The translations under genes were made by a program, and so were the position numbers. From Leptospira inadai serovar Lyme str. 10 (GTDB lineage: Bacteria; Spirochaetota; Leptospiria; Leptospirales; Leptospiraceae): DNA of 64,000 bases. The notes under the pieces are model-generated. The model was not told where the DNA came from. It ran no database searches and worked only from the letters and a program-made list of their open reading frames with translations. The stretch's first letter is position 1, and each line of letters opens with the position of its first letter. Below are positions 15,956 through 25,729 of this stretch, piece after piece. The stretch lies in the NCBI RefSeq assembly GCF_000243675.2, contig NZ_AHMM02000015.1, forward strand, positions 542,001 to 606,000, read 5' to 3'.

Positions 15956-18900
15956 ATGTCCTTATTGGTATCTCTAACGCACGAAACATCCTACGAATAC
16001 GACAAGGCGGTTTCCCTATCCCCGCATGTGATTCGTTTACGTCCGGCTCCCCATTCTAGGACCAAAATTATCTCGTATTCGCTTCAAGTGGAGCCGACCA
16101 AGCAATTCTTAAATTGGCAGCAGGACCCGTTCGGAAATTACCAAGCGAGACTGGTGTTTCCCGAAAAAACGAATAAGCTTCGGATACTCGTCGATCTAAT
16201 CGCGGAAATTCAAGTCTTTAATCCGTTCGATTTTTTTCTGGAGCCGGATGCCGAAGAGGCGCCCTTTATTTATTCCGATTCTCTACGGAAGGAACTCCTA
16301 CCTTATTTGAGCGCCAGTGACGGAAGTTACGCTTTGGCGAACTATATTTCCCAACTTCGGAAAGAAGGCATATTGCAGAAAGCTCGCACCGTCGATTACT
16401 TGGTCGGATTAAATCATCGAGTCTATGAAGATGTTTCCTACGTCATTCGCATGGAGCCAGGCGTGCAAACATGTACGGAAACGCTCGAAAAAAAATCCGG
16501 ATCCTGTCGCGACTCCGCGTTCCTGCTGGTTCAAATTTTAAGACATATCGGATTGGCGGCGCGTTTCGTTTCAGGATATCTCATCCAATTAAAACCCGAC
16601 GAGGTTCCGGTAGACGGGCCGGCCGGTCCGAGTACGGACTTCACCGATTTGCATGCCTGGGCCGAAGTATATTTGCCGGGGGCCGGTTGGGTAGGTCTCG
16701 ATCCGACTTCCGGCCTGTTGACCGGGGAAGGTCATATTCCGTTGGCTGCCGTTCCCGAACCTTCCAGTGCTTCGCCGGTATTCGGATACTCCGATCCCGC
16801 AAATTCTAAATTCCAGTTTCATATGGCGGTAAAACGGATAAAAGAATCCCCCCGTGTTACGAAACCGTATACGGAGGAACGGTGGGAGAAGATTCTGAAA
16901 TTAGGAAAGAAAATCGATGATAAATTAAGAAAAAATGATATTCGCTTATCGATCGGAGGGGAACCGACCTTTGTTTCGGATACCGACCGTCAAAATCCGC
17001 AATGGAATACGGATGCTCTCGGGACCGAAAAACTTTCCTTGGCGGAAGAACTTCTGGGAAATCTTAGAAAGAGATTCGCTCCAGGTTCGATCGTACAGGT
17101 GACCCAAGGAAAATGGTATCCCGGAGAGCCTTTGCCTCGTTGGTCTTTGAACACATTTTGGAGAAGGGACGGGGAAGCGCTTTGGCATGAAGAGGCGTAT
17201 TTATCCTCGGTTAAGGAAAAAAAAGACTCCGACCGAGAGGAGGAGTTGGCCAAAGCGGAAGCGATCGGGGAGCAGATTTGCGGTTCCTTAGGAATTTCCG
17301 CCAAGCATCTAATACCGGTATTCGAGGACGGCTTCTATTATCTATGGAAAGAGGGGCAATTGCCGAAATGGGAAAAGCCCGAATCTCCGAAGGAGGACGA
17401 TTTTTCTTTCGAATCGCTGGAGAGAAGGAGAGTTCTCTCCGTGTTGGAAAAGGATTTTAAATTAAAGAAGGGATTCGCTCTACCATTACAATACAATTAT
17501 ATTTTAAAGCATTGGGAAAGCTCGGAATGGAACTACCGTCGAGAGCGTCTATATTTAGTTCCGGGCGATAGTCCGGCAGGTTTACGATTACCCTTCGCTT
17601 CCATTGCGGATTCCTTCCGCCTTTCCGCAGTTCTTACTGATATCGCGGAACCGAGCGAGCTTCCTTCCTATAAAGATATTTCGAAAAAAGTGAAGGAGCG
17701 ATCGCGAAAAGAGGGAAAATTTTATCCGAGCGGCAAAGACCTTCCGATTCGAAGCACTCTCGTAATCGAGCCCCGAGCAGGGGTTTTACATATATTTCTT
17801 CCTCCGATCGAACGGCTGGATGTTTGGTTGGATTTATTGTCCTCCATCGAAGATGCCTGCGTACGAACGAAGCAGCCGATCGTGTTCGAAGGATACGAAC
17901 CTCCCCACGATACTCGATTGTGCCTTTTTAGGATTACACCCGATCCGGGAGTGATCGAAGTGAATCTACATCCTTCCTCGGATTTTGCGGAATTGGAGGA
18001 GAAGACCAGGATTCTTTACGAGGAAGCGAAATCCATCAAACTCAGTGCGGAAAAATTTCAACTCGACGGTCGACATTCGGGAACCGCAGGCGGAAATCAT
18101 ATTACGGTAGGCGCTATGACTCCCGCGGATAGTCCCTTCTTACGAAGACCGGATTTGTTAAGAAGCTTGGTCAGTTATTGGCAGCATCATCCGTCCTTAT
18201 CCTACTTATTTTCGGGGTTGTTCGTAGGACCGACCTCCCAGGCTCCGAGATTGGACGAGGGTAGGGACGAGGCCTTGTACGAATTCGAATTGGCTTCAAA
18301 GCAAGTCGATGATAGGAAAAAGGACCTTCCCCCTTGGCTGATCGATAGATTATTTCGAAATTTGTTAGTGGACCTAACCGGAAACACGCATCGGGCCGAG
18401 ATTTCCATCGATAAATTATATCCACCGTCCGGACCTCGATTGGGATTGGTGGAGTTAAGAGCCTTTGAAATGCCTCCGCATTACCGAATGAGCGTCGTGC
18501 AACAACTTCTCGTTTTATCCCTCTTAGGTCGCCTTTGGGAAAAACCGTACCAGAAGTCTCCCGTACATTGGGGAACGGAATTGCATGATCGGTTTTTACT
18601 TCCTCATTATGTATGGAACGATTTTAAGGGCGTCCTGAGGGATTTAAAAGATCACGGATATGCTTTCGAGGAGGAGGATTTTATCCCGTTCTTCGAGTTT
18701 CGCTTTCCCATTTACGGAACGCTCAAGAAGGATGAGATCTTTTTGGAGTTAAGACTTGCATTAGAACCTTGGAATGTACTAGGAGAAGAATCTTCTTCGT
18801 TCGGGACTACTCGGTCCGTCGATTCCGCAGTGGAACGTTTGCAAGTAAGGGTGGAAGGTTGGACGAACGAACGCTTTCAACTGGCCTGTAATGGGGTGGA

Positions 18901-19252
18901 AATTCCGCTGCGGCCAACGGGTAAGCTCGGTGAGGCGGTTGCCGGTGTTCGCTTTAAAGCCTGGAATCTCCCATTTACTCTCCACCCGAACTTGCCGGTT
19001 CAAAATCCTCTAGTGTTCGATATTTGGGATACCTGGTCGAATCGGCCGGTAGCAGGGTGTAGATATTATGTTTCTCATCCCGGAGGGCGAGCCTACGAGA
19101 CGTTTCCGGTAAATTCCTTCGAGGCCGAAAGTCGCAGGATCTCGCGCTTCTTCCCGGATGGACATTCCGGGGGCTCTAAATCCTCACCGCGGAAACTTGC
19201 GAAGTCCCACCCTTATACGTTGGACCTTAGATGGGTAGATAAGAGCCTTTGA
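15956..19252 (+). CDS. Transglutaminase-like protein with DUF2126 domain
   Basis: A 1098-residue two-part protein. Residues 1-290 are a bacterial transglutaminase-like domain: a beta-rich N-terminal module, then a papain-like core with Cys in SGSCRDSAF (about 182), His in DLHAWAEVY (about 232) and Asp in GLDPTSG (about 248). The complete triad suggests an active thiol peptidase or transferase. From about residue 325 comes DUF2126, with its signature 'RLSIGGEPTFV' near 334, 'SAEKFQLDGRHSGTAGGNHITVG' and 'RAEISIDKLY'. In other bacteria this fusion sits beside the ATP-grasp and alpha-E genes. The proposed role is cleaving or linking isopeptide-type bonds in a peptide made by the ligase. It is the third gene of this operon. 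Confidence 0.9.
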   Translation: MSLLVSLTHETSYEYDKAVSLSPHVIRLRPAPHSRTKIISYSLQVEPTKQFLNWQQDPFGNYQARLVFPEKTNKLRILVDLIAEIQVFNPFDFFLEPDAEEAPFIYSDSLRKELLPYLSASDGSYALANYISQLRKEGILQKARTVDYLVGLNHRVYEDVSYVIRMEPGVQTCTETLEKKSGSCRDSAFLLVQILRHIGLAARFVSGYLIQLKPDEVPVDGPAGPSTDFTDLHAWAEVYLPGAGWVGLDPTSGLLTGEGHIPLAAVPEPSSASPVFGYSDPANSKFQFHMAVKRIKESPRVTKPYTEERWEKILKLGKKIDDKLRKNDIRLSIGGEPTFVSDTDRQNPQWNTDALGTEKLSLAEELLGNLRKRFAPGSIVQVTQGKWYPGEPLPRWSLNTFWRRDGEALWHEEAYLSSVKEKKDSDREEELAKAEAIGEQICGSLGISAKHLIPVFEDGFYYLWKEGQLPKWEKPESPKEDDFSFESLERRRVLSVLEKDFKLKKGFALPLQYNYILKHWESSEWNYRRERLYLVPGDSPAGLRLPFASIADSFRLSAVLTDIAEPSELPSYKDISKKVKERSRKEGKFYPSGKDLPIRSTLVIEPRAGVLHIFLPPIERLDVWLDLLSSIEDACVRTKQPIVFEGYEPPHDTRLCLFRITPDPGVIEVNLHPSSDFAELEEKTRILYEEAKSIKLSAEKFQLDGRHSGTAGGNHITVGAMTPADSPFLRRPDLLRSLVSYWQHHPSLSYLFSGLFVGPTSQAPRLDEGRDEALYEFELASKQVDDRKKDLPPWLIDRLFRNLLVDLTGNTHRAEISIDKLYPPSGPRLGLVELRAFEMPPHYRMSVVQQLLVLSLLGRLWEKPYQKSPVHWGTELHDRFLLPHYVWNDFKGVLRDLKDHGYAFEEEDFIPFFEFRFPIYGTLKKDEIFLELRLALEPWNVLGEESSSFGTTRSVDSAVERLQVRVEGWTNERFQLACNGVEIPLRPTGKLGEAVAGVRFKAWNLPFTLHPNLPVQNPLVFDIWDTWSNRPVAGCRYYVSHPGGRAYETFPVNSFEAESRRISRFFPDGHSGGSKSSPRKLAKSHPYTLDLRWVDKSL

Positions 19253-19287
19253 TTTTTCTATAACAGGTTCAGTCTGATTTTTGTCAA

Positions 19288-19310
19288 TTTTTGAGAATCT
19301 TTCTCAAAAA
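19288..19310 (+). promoter_or_regulatory. Fur-like operator before the imelysin/TonB receptor operon
   Basis: TTTTTGAGAA-TCT-TTCTCAAAAA is a perfect 10-3-10 palindrome 72 bases before the imelysin ATG. Its centre, TGAGAAT-C-TTTCTCA, fits the 7-1-7 layout of Fur-family boxes (TGATAATnATTATCA) with changes at the third and fourth positions of the arms. A TTGTCA hexamer at 19281-19286 may be the -35 element, so a bound regulator would block the promoter. Iron repression of the downstream uptake genes is inferred. Confidence 0.6.
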
Positions 19311-19381
19311 CACTTGTCCTCAGAAGGCCCTAGTTAATCTTGATTCTCAGATCCAAGTTTAATAACGTCTGAGGCGAAACG

Positions 19382-20629
19382 ATGAATCGTTCGGGTTTTC
19401 GTTCCTTTGGGGAACTTCCTTTCAAAAGATCCTATTATTTGCGTAGAATTTTTTCCGGTTGCGGAACCATTCTTACCTCCACCATTCTATTTTTCTCCGT
19501 GCTTTCCTGCAATCCTAGGAACGCGTCCTCGAGTGATTCTTCGCTTGTTAACGGATTTCTCTATGCGATGTTTAATTCCTACGATCCTAAGCCCTTTTTG
19601 CAAAACATGGGTCGGAATATTATTCCTCCATTATATGCCGACCTAAATAGTAAGGCTCAGGATTTAGTGACGAAAGCCACGGCCTTGTCCTCTTGTAACG
19701 CGGGTACTCTCTCTAATGTGCAGGCTTCCTGGCTTGCGAATATTTCCGCAGTAAAAAAGGTCGAGCTATATCGCTTCGGGCCTTCCAATACATATTATCC
19801 TCTATTCGATGCTTGGCCTGGAGAAGCGACGAAGACGGTCAGTCCGGAATCGCCGCCAAGTAACGGCGATATGGACGATTTGGATGCATCTCCCGGCTTC
19901 TCCGGTACGGCAGCAGCCTATATCGGCACTTTAGATAAGGATGCGAAAGGTCTCCCCGCTATCGAATATGTCATTTATGTAAAGCCTGCCAGTTACGGTG
20001 CTAGTGCTCTTTCCTGCTCGGACATGAGTGCGAGTCGCTACCAACTTTTATTGGCATTAGTGAACGATTATGCGGCAAACGTTGCCGCTCTTGCCGCCGC
20101 CTGGGCTCCGAACGGTGCCTCCCCGTACGGGGAACAACTCGCGACAGCCGGGAACGGGTCAACGGTTTTTCCGAATTCTGCGGGAGCATTCAATACGGTC
20201 TTTGCCAGCGCTATTCGGGAATTAAGCACGATGAAGGACGGCAAGTTGGAAGCGCCCGCCGGCCTTGCAAAAGGAGGAAACGGGTCCGTTATCAATCTTA
20301 GTTTGTCGGAGTCCCGTTTTTCGGGCAACAGCATACAGAACCTTCGGAACAATCTTTCTTCCTTCAAGACGTTCTACTTAGGGGGCGGGGGGATCGGTCT
20401 GTCCGACTATGTAACTTTTTATAGTCCTAGTCTGGATACCCAAGCAAGGACTCAAATTTCCCTCTTAGAATCCACGTTAAATTCGTTTAACAGTGTTGGC
20501 GCAGGTAATATGGCCGCAATCATACAAGCCGTGACTCAATTAAATACCTTACTGACGATTTTGAATACGCAACTCGCGGCTATCGTGGGTAGCGGCGTCG
20601 TATCAGGAAAGACAGGGGATGGGGATTGA
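19382..20629 (+). CDS. Imelysin-family (M75-like) lipoprotein
   Basis: A 415-residue lipoprotein with a long, basic n-region, a hydrophobic segment at about 29-41 and lipobox SVLSC (cysteine 43). The mature protein is helical with alanine/serine-rich repeats and an overall imelysin pattern: 'LVTKATALSSC', 'YRFGPSNTYYPLFDAWPG' and 'TAAYIGTLDKDAKGLPAIEYVIY'. The last block is where the GxHxxE-type motif of imelysins lies, here altered to GLPAIEY, which is also seen in imelysin relatives. Imelysin-like proteins are envelope factors of iron uptake. It is translationally linked to the TonB-dependent receptor (stop and start share one base) and preceded by a Fur-like box. Confidence 0.75.
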   Translation: MNRSGFRSFGELPFKRSYYLRRIFSGCGTILTSTILFFSVLSCNPRNASSSDSSLVNGFLYAMFNSYDPKPFLQNMGRNIIPPLYADLNSKAQDLVTKATALSSCNAGTLSNVQASWLANISAVKKVELYRFGPSNTYYPLFDAWPGEATKTVSPESPPSNGDMDDLDASPGFSGTAAAYIGTLDKDAKGLPAIEYVIYVKPASYGASALSCSDMSASRYQLLLALVNDYAANVAALAAAWAPNGASPYGEQLATAGNGSTVFPNSAGAFNTVFASAIRELSTMKDGKLEAPAGLAKGGNGSVINLSLSESRFSGNSIQNLRNNLSSFKTFYLGGGGIGLSDYVTFYSPSLDTQARTQISLLESTLNSFNSVGAGNMAAIIQAVTQLNTLLTILNTQLAAIVGSGVVSGKTGDGD

Positions 20630-23040
20630 TGGCGTACAAATCCCATTTGCGTACGCTCATTCTATGTTTATTCCTTCTTCTTCCGATCGCCGCGATCCTT
20701 TCCCAACCGAACGGGAACAACGGAGAAGAAAAGTCTAAGGACGGAACCGAAACCAAGGAGCAGCCTTCCAAGGAAGAGGAAGATATCAACGAAAAGCGGC
20801 GTAGGTTTTTAGAAAGCGGACAGATCAACGTGATCGGATCCAAGGACGAGGATCTAAAAAAAATTCCCGGATCGGCTAACGTCATCGGAAAGAAAATTCT
20901 GAAGGAAACGAGTCCGATCGATTCGATGGAAGCTTTGAGAAGGGTTCCCGGTGCGACGATTCGATACCAAGATGCGGTGGGTCTTACGCCGAACATCGCG
21001 TTTCGAGGAGTGAGCAACGAGGAATCTCGGAAGACTCTCATTTTAGAAGACGGTGTTTTTACTTCTTTGAGTCCGTACGGACAACCCGAAAGTTATTTTA
21101 TTCCTCATATAGATAGAATGGAAAGAGTGGAGGTCGTTAAGGGTTCCGGTTCCATCCTGTTCGGTCCCACGACTCTAGGTGGTATCGTCAATTTCGTGAC
21201 TCGAAAGCCGCCCGAAAAACCGACTCTAAACTTGAAATTGATCGGGGGGACCAACGGTTACGCTTCCAATTTGGTTCAGTACGGCGGAACGGTTCAGAAC
21301 ACGAATACGGCTTACGACGTTTCCTATTTACATACCCAAGGAAACGGATATAGAAATTACCAAGGTTTTAACGTTAACGACTTTAACGTTAAACTGATGC
21401 AAAAAATCGGAGACAAGGATACGGTTTTTTTAAAGTATCAAGTCTACCAACAAGATTCGCAAGCCACGTACCTGGGATTAACCCAAGGATTATATTGGAA
21501 AGACCCGAAAATCAACCCGGCTCGTTTCGATAGAAAACACATAGAGCGTCAAGCTGCAGTTATCGGTCACGATCACGCGTTCAGCGAAAATTGGAAATTG
21601 ATTACCCGTTCGTACTGGACCAATGTGGGATTCGATTTTAAGCAGGAATCCTATTCTTATAATAGCGCGAACGAGCTGGGGCTCCCGACTCCGCCGACCG
21701 GAAACGTTTTTGCCGTGTATGCTCCCGCGCCGATCGGAAACCGTCCCGGGGATGTGATTTATATGTTGAATACCACTCCCAATCGACACCAATTTTTTCG
21801 GACTGGCGGATTGGAATCGAAACTGGAAGGTAAGTTTGTTACCTTCGGTCTAGAACACGAAATCTCCGTCGGTGCAAGGGCACATTACGAAACCGTAAAC
21901 GCCGCTTATAATCAATTTCCGTATCCGACGATGAACCAAGGACTCACGACTCAACAGCAGACCCGGAATGCGAAAGCGTATGCTACGTACGTTCAGGACT
22001 CGATTAAGCTGACCGAACGATTGAAAATTATTCCGGGAGTGCGTTATGAATATATTTCCCAGGGAGTATACACTCATCGAAAATTCGCCACGACTACGGA
22101 TGTAGCTTACGGATTGGCCACTACGGTCGGACAAAATATTCTCGTAAATCAGGCCAATGAAAGTTATACGAAAGTGGTTTTACCGGGCTTCGGGATTACC
22201 TATGATTTGATGGAAAAGTTCATGTGGTTTGCGGGGGCTCATACCGCCTTTGCTCCACCTTCCTTCTCCACCATCTTGAACCCCTCGTTAGGGTTAGGGT
22301 ATAAACTGAACGCGGAAAGATCCAATAACTACGAAACGGGTGTTAGAGGAAATATTACAAAATACTTTTATACTCAAGTAAGCACATATGCGTTATTCTT
22401 TTCCAACCAGATTGTGAACACGAATGAAGCCGGTTCCTCGATCGGGGCGGTTCCTATCAACGCCGGGAAGTCGGTAAACCGCGGTGTGGAAAGTAATTTC
22501 GTATTCGATTTCGGGAAATTCGCCGAGTCCCGCTGGGAGATACCTCTCGAAATCGCGTATTCTTATACTCATGCGATTTCGACGACATATGTTCCGGTAG
22601 GAACGATTCAAAATTCGGACGGCACGGTTAGCGTAACCAATCAACCGTTATTCAGCGTCAATTCCTCCGGAAACGTGATCAAAGTGAATACGAGCGGAAA
22701 CTATCTGCCGTATGTTCCGATGCAGACGGTCATTACTGCGATCGGCTTCAAAAGCCCCCGCGGGTTTTACGCAAGAGTCGAATACCAACATTTCGATAAA
22801 CAGTATTCCGATTTGCAAAACACGAAAAATCAGAGTGCTGACGGTAGCCAAGGAGTGGTGCCGGCGTACGGGATTTGGAATGCGGACTTCGGATACGAGC
22901 TCCCCGGAGGAAGGTGGTCGATATTCGTGAATGGCAAAAATCTTGAGGACCGAGTTTATATTTCGGGAAGACTCCCGGTCGGAATCCAGCAAGGACCGTA
23001 CCGTCAGATCAATATAGGGGCCACGCTGAAATTGGATTAA
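20629..23040 (+). CDS. TonB-dependent outer membrane receptor (FecA-like)
   Basis: 803 residues from ATG 20629. A signal peptide (about residues 8-26) is followed by a charged linker, then a plug domain from about 60 to 195: 'INVIGSKDEDLKKIPGSANVI', 'ALRRVPGATIRYQDAVGLTPNIAFRG', 'RVEVVKGSGSILFGPTTLGGIVNFVTRKP'. The remainder is a 22-strand barrel ending in an aromatic/hydrophobic tail. The plug resembles FecA and other ferric-siderophore or citrate receptors. The Leptospira FecA-type receptor is the closest precedent known to me. With the imelysin lipoprotein and Fur-like operator it forms an iron-uptake operon. No TonB gene is adjacent; a TonB-C domain protein lies at 55471. Confidence 0.9.
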   Translation: MAYKSHLRTLILCLFLLLPIAAILSQPNGNNGEEKSKDGTETKEQPSKEEEDINEKRRRFLESGQINVIGSKDEDLKKIPGSANVIGKKILKETSPIDSMEALRRVPGATIRYQDAVGLTPNIAFRGVSNEESRKTLILEDGVFTSLSPYGQPESYFIPHIDRMERVEVVKGSGSILFGPTTLGGIVNFVTRKPPEKPTLNLKLIGGTNGYASNLVQYGGTVQNTNTAYDVSYLHTQGNGYRNYQGFNVNDFNVKLMQKIGDKDTVFLKYQVYQQDSQATYLGLTQGLYWKDPKINPARFDRKHIERQAAVIGHDHAFSENWKLITRSYWTNVGFDFKQESYSYNSANELGLPTPPTGNVFAVYAPAPIGNRPGDVIYMLNTTPNRHQFFRTGGLESKLEGKFVTFGLEHEISVGARAHYETVNAAYNQFPYPTMNQGLTTQQQTRNAKAYATYVQDSIKLTERLKIIPGVRYEYISQGVYTHRKFATTTDVAYGLATTVGQNILVNQANESYTKVVLPGFGITYDLMEKFMWFAGAHTAFAPPSFSTILNPSLGLGYKLNAERSNNYETGVRGNITKYFYTQVSTYALFFSNQIVNTNEAGSSIGAVPINAGKSVNRGVESNFVFDFGKFAESRWEIPLEIAYSYTHAISTTYVPVGTIQNSDGTVSVTNQPLFSVNSSGNVIKVNTSGNYLPYVPMQTVITAIGFKSPRGFYARVEYQHFDKQYSDLQNTKNQSADGSQGVVPAYGIWNADFGYELPGGRWSIFVNGKNLEDRVYISGRLPVGIQQGPYRQINIGATLKLD

Positions 23041-23056
23041 ATTTCCGCTCCGTTTC

Positions 23057-23081
23057 GGAGGAGGGTTCGGGAGCCTCCTCC
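23057..23081 (+). promoter_or_regulatory. GC-rich hairpin after the TonB receptor gene
   Basis: GGAGGAGG and CCTCCTCC form a perfect 8-bp stem with a 9-base loop, 17 bases after the receptor stop. No T-run follows. It could be a mRNA-stabilising or factor-dependent terminator hairpin. Confidence 0.45.
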
Positions 23082-23173
23082 GGAATTCGTTCTTGCCGTT
23101 AAAAAAGGACCTATAGATTTGCTCCTAAGGGGCTTTTCCTCCGCGTAAAAACGATCTCGGGTAGTTCGAAAGG

Positions 23174-25729
23174 ATGGAAAAAATCCGGACCGGACCGGAA
23201 AATGACTCTCGGAAGATGAGCCAGCAAGCTTCCCAGAACAATAGTCTCTTATCCGGGTATTTTCCCGTCTCCGGAATTTTTGACGAGGTATGCTCTCATC
23301 AAGGAACACCTCGCGAAAAATACGATTTTCTTCTTCGGTCTTTCGATCATTTAGGTCCTTCGGAATTACGTCGTAGAAAGGAAGACAGTCTCAGGATCCT
23401 TCGCGAGAACGGCGTCACGTATAACGTTTACGGCGACGACCGTGAAAGAATCTGGTCCTTGGATTTATTCCCGCTTTTAATGGAAAGCAAAGAGTGGGAT
23501 CAAATCGAAAGGGGTTTGATCCAACGATCCGAATTACTGGATGAAATTCTCAAAGATGTTTATGGTCCTCGAAAACTTTTATACGAACGTAAAATTCCCC
23601 CGCAAGTGCTGTTTCATTCCGGCGGATTTTTACGCGCTTGCTCGCCGATTTACGATAATTCGACGTTTCGATTGGCGTTCGTCGCAACGGATATTAGTCG
23701 GGATAGGGACGGTAATTTTTTCGTAATCGGAGATAGAGTTCAGGCTCCGTCCGGTTCCGGTTACGCTCTCGAAAACCGTATCGTTTTATCCAGGATTTTT
23801 CCTTCCGTTTATCGCGATTCTCAAGTTCATCGGGTTGCCCTATATTTTAGATCCTTAAGAAAAACATTATATAATTTGTCTCCTGCAAAGGATCGCGATC
23901 CGTTGATCGTACTTTTGACGCCCGGCCCCGGAAATGAAACGTATTTCGAACACGCCTACTTGGCCGGATATCTCGGCTTTACTTTGGCTCAGGCCGAAGA
24001 TCTGACCGTTCGTGAAAATAAGGTTTTCCTAAAAACGGTGGAAGGCTTACAGCAGGTGGACGTTATTTTTCGTCGAGTCGACGATTGGTTTATGGATCCG
24101 CTCGAACTAAAGGGAGATTCCTTATTGGGAGTTCCCGGAATCCTAGGAGCGGTAAGAGCAGGGACGATCGTGGTCGCGAATCCTATCGGCTCGGGTTTTC
24201 TTGAAAATCGCGCTTTGCATGCTTATTTACCCGCATTATGTAAATTTTATCTAGGTGAGGATTTAATTCTCCCGAACGTAACGACTCATTGGATGGGGGA
24301 AGAATCGTCCCGAGCGGAAGTTTTTTCGAATTACGAAAAATACGTTTTAAAACCCGCCGTTCGCTCTTCCTTCGAGCCTTCCGTATTTTTGTCCCAACTT
24401 TCTCCGTCAGAGCGCGACGACTGGAGAGCAAAAATTAACGCCAAGCCGGAGAAATACGTCGCTCAGGAAATTCTAAGCGGATCAACCTGCCCGGTTTTCT
24501 CCGGAAATTCGGAAGGATTACTGGTAGGAAAATCCGTTTTAAGGACTTTTTCCTGCCTGTCCGAAAACGGATACTCGAGTATGCCCGGCGGGTTAGTTCG
24601 TGTAGCGCCGAAACATGACGAGCTTATCGTTACGAATCAAAGAGGGGCCGTATCCAAGGACCTCTGGATCTTATCTTCGGAAGAAAAGAAGGATATCACT
24701 CTTCTTCCGGGCAATGTGGAACGAATCCCTCTCAAACGAAAAGGGGGAGGGGTTCCGAGTCGCGTCGCGGACAATATGTTCTGGATGGGACGTTATGCGG
24801 AACGCGCGGAAAATATGGCTAGGCTCGTTCGAGAAGGAGTCAATAAAATTCTCGAATCGGAAGAGTCCTACGAAAGAGACCAGTCCTCCGTTCTCCTCGG
24901 AATCTTAAGCCAAGTTTCGAATTTTTCCGGAGGATTCGACGAGGCAATCGGGTCCGGGTCCCTGGAAGCGATCCGCGATAAAGTCTACGAAATGGTTACC
25001 TCGCACTACTCGTCGGGAAGTATCCGTCACGATTTGAATTTCTTTGTCCGAACCACTAAATCCGTCCGGGACCGCATCTCCGACGATACCAGATATTTGA
25101 TTTCACAGATTGAAAGCGAATCTCCGAGCGATTCTTCCTACGGAGAAATTCTAGAATACCTGCAAATATTAGTCACTCTTCTTTCTTCCTTATCCGGATT
25201 ATCCTCCGAGAACATGAGCCGCGAGACCGGATACCACTTCCTGGATTTGGGAAAACGGCTGGAGCGCTCTCAATTCTTAGCAAGAGTATTGCTTTCCGTA
25301 ATCGACCGGACGACTCTTTATAATAAAGGGATTTTCGAGAGTCTATTAAACGTAAATGATATTCGAATAACGTATCGCAGAAGATATAAATATAGGATCG
25401 AAGCGGAGTCGGTAATCGATATTCTATTATTCGACGAGACGAATCCTAGGTCTCTGGCTTATCAATTATCCCGGATCCGAGAAAACGCGTTGATGATTCC
25501 CGGAATCAACGGGGAGCTTCCGGAGGAAGTTCGACTTTTCAACGAACTTGTGGCTAGATTTAAGGAAGAGGATGCCAAACGATTATTCGAGTACGCCGAT
25601 CCGGCGGGAGGTTTGCGACGCTGGTTGGACGATATCTTCCTACAGTTGAAAGCGGTGGCGGATGCGTTCGCTAAGAAGTATTTCCGGTACGTGGAAAATC
25701 AGGTTCGCCTGGGAGGACCGTATGGCTGA
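23174..25729 (+). CDS. CP ATP-grasp/alpha-E fusion protein
   Basis: An 851-residue fusion. Residues about 20-500 are a second CP type 2 ATP-grasp domain ('GVTYNVYGDDRERIWSLDLFPL', 'LTPGPGNETYFEHAYLAGYLG', '[17 protein letters not shown]', 'YSSMPGGLVRVAP'). Residues about 530-845 are an alpha-E domain ('SRVADNMFWMGRYAERAENMARLVREG'). It combines in one chain what 13502 and 15002 encode separately. Two ATP-grasp motifs differ: EDN in '[10 protein letters not shown]' becomes 'IGDRVQAPSGSGYALENR', and the glycine-rich loop is replaced by 'KPAVRSSFEPSV'. Such variants are typical of the fused branch and suggest different or reduced catalysis. ATG 23216 is an alternative start. Confidence 0.9.
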   Translation: MEKIRTGPENDSRKMSQQASQNNSLLSGYFPVSGIFDEVCSHQGTPREKYDFLLRSFDHLGPSELRRRKEDSLRILRENGVTYNVYGDDRERIWSLDLFPLLMESKEWDQIERGLIQRSELLDEILKDVYGPRKLLYERKIPPQVLFHSGGFLRACSPIYDNSTFRLAFVATDISRDRDGNFFVIGDRVQAPSGSGYALENRIVLSRIFPSVYRDSQVHRVALYFRSLRKTLYNLSPAKDRDPLIVLLTPGPGNETYFEHAYLAGYLGFTLAQAEDLTVRENKVFLKTVEGLQQVDVIFRRVDDWFMDPLELKGDSLLGVPGILGAVRAGTIVVANPIGSGFLENRALHAYLPALCKFYLGEDLILPNVTTHWMGEESSRAEVFSNYEKYVLKPAVRSSFEPSVFLSQLSPSERDDWRAKINAKPEKYVAQEILSGSTCPVFSGNSEGLLVGKSVLRTFSCLSENGYSSMPGGLVRVAPKHDELIVTNQRGAVSKDLWILSSEEKKDITLLPGNVERIPLKRKGGGVPSRVADNMFWMGRYAERAENMARLVREGVNKILESEESYERDQSSVLLGILSQVSNFSGGFDEAIGSGSLEAIRDKVYEMVTSHYSSGSIRHDLNFFVRTTKSVRDRISDDTRYLISQIESESPSDSSYGEILEYLQILVTLLSSLSGLSSENMSRETGYHFLDLGKRLERSQFLARVLLSVIDRTTLYNKGIFESLLNVNDIRITYRRRYKYRIEAESVIDILLFDETNPRSLAYQLSRIRENALMIPGINGELPEEVRLFNELVARFKEEDAKRLFEYADPAGGLRRWLDDIFLQLKAVADAFAKKYFRYVENQVRLGGPYG

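Noticed and set aside
18171..18425. Minus-strand frames inside the DUF2126 gene
   Set aside because: They are shadows of the large plus-strand gene.
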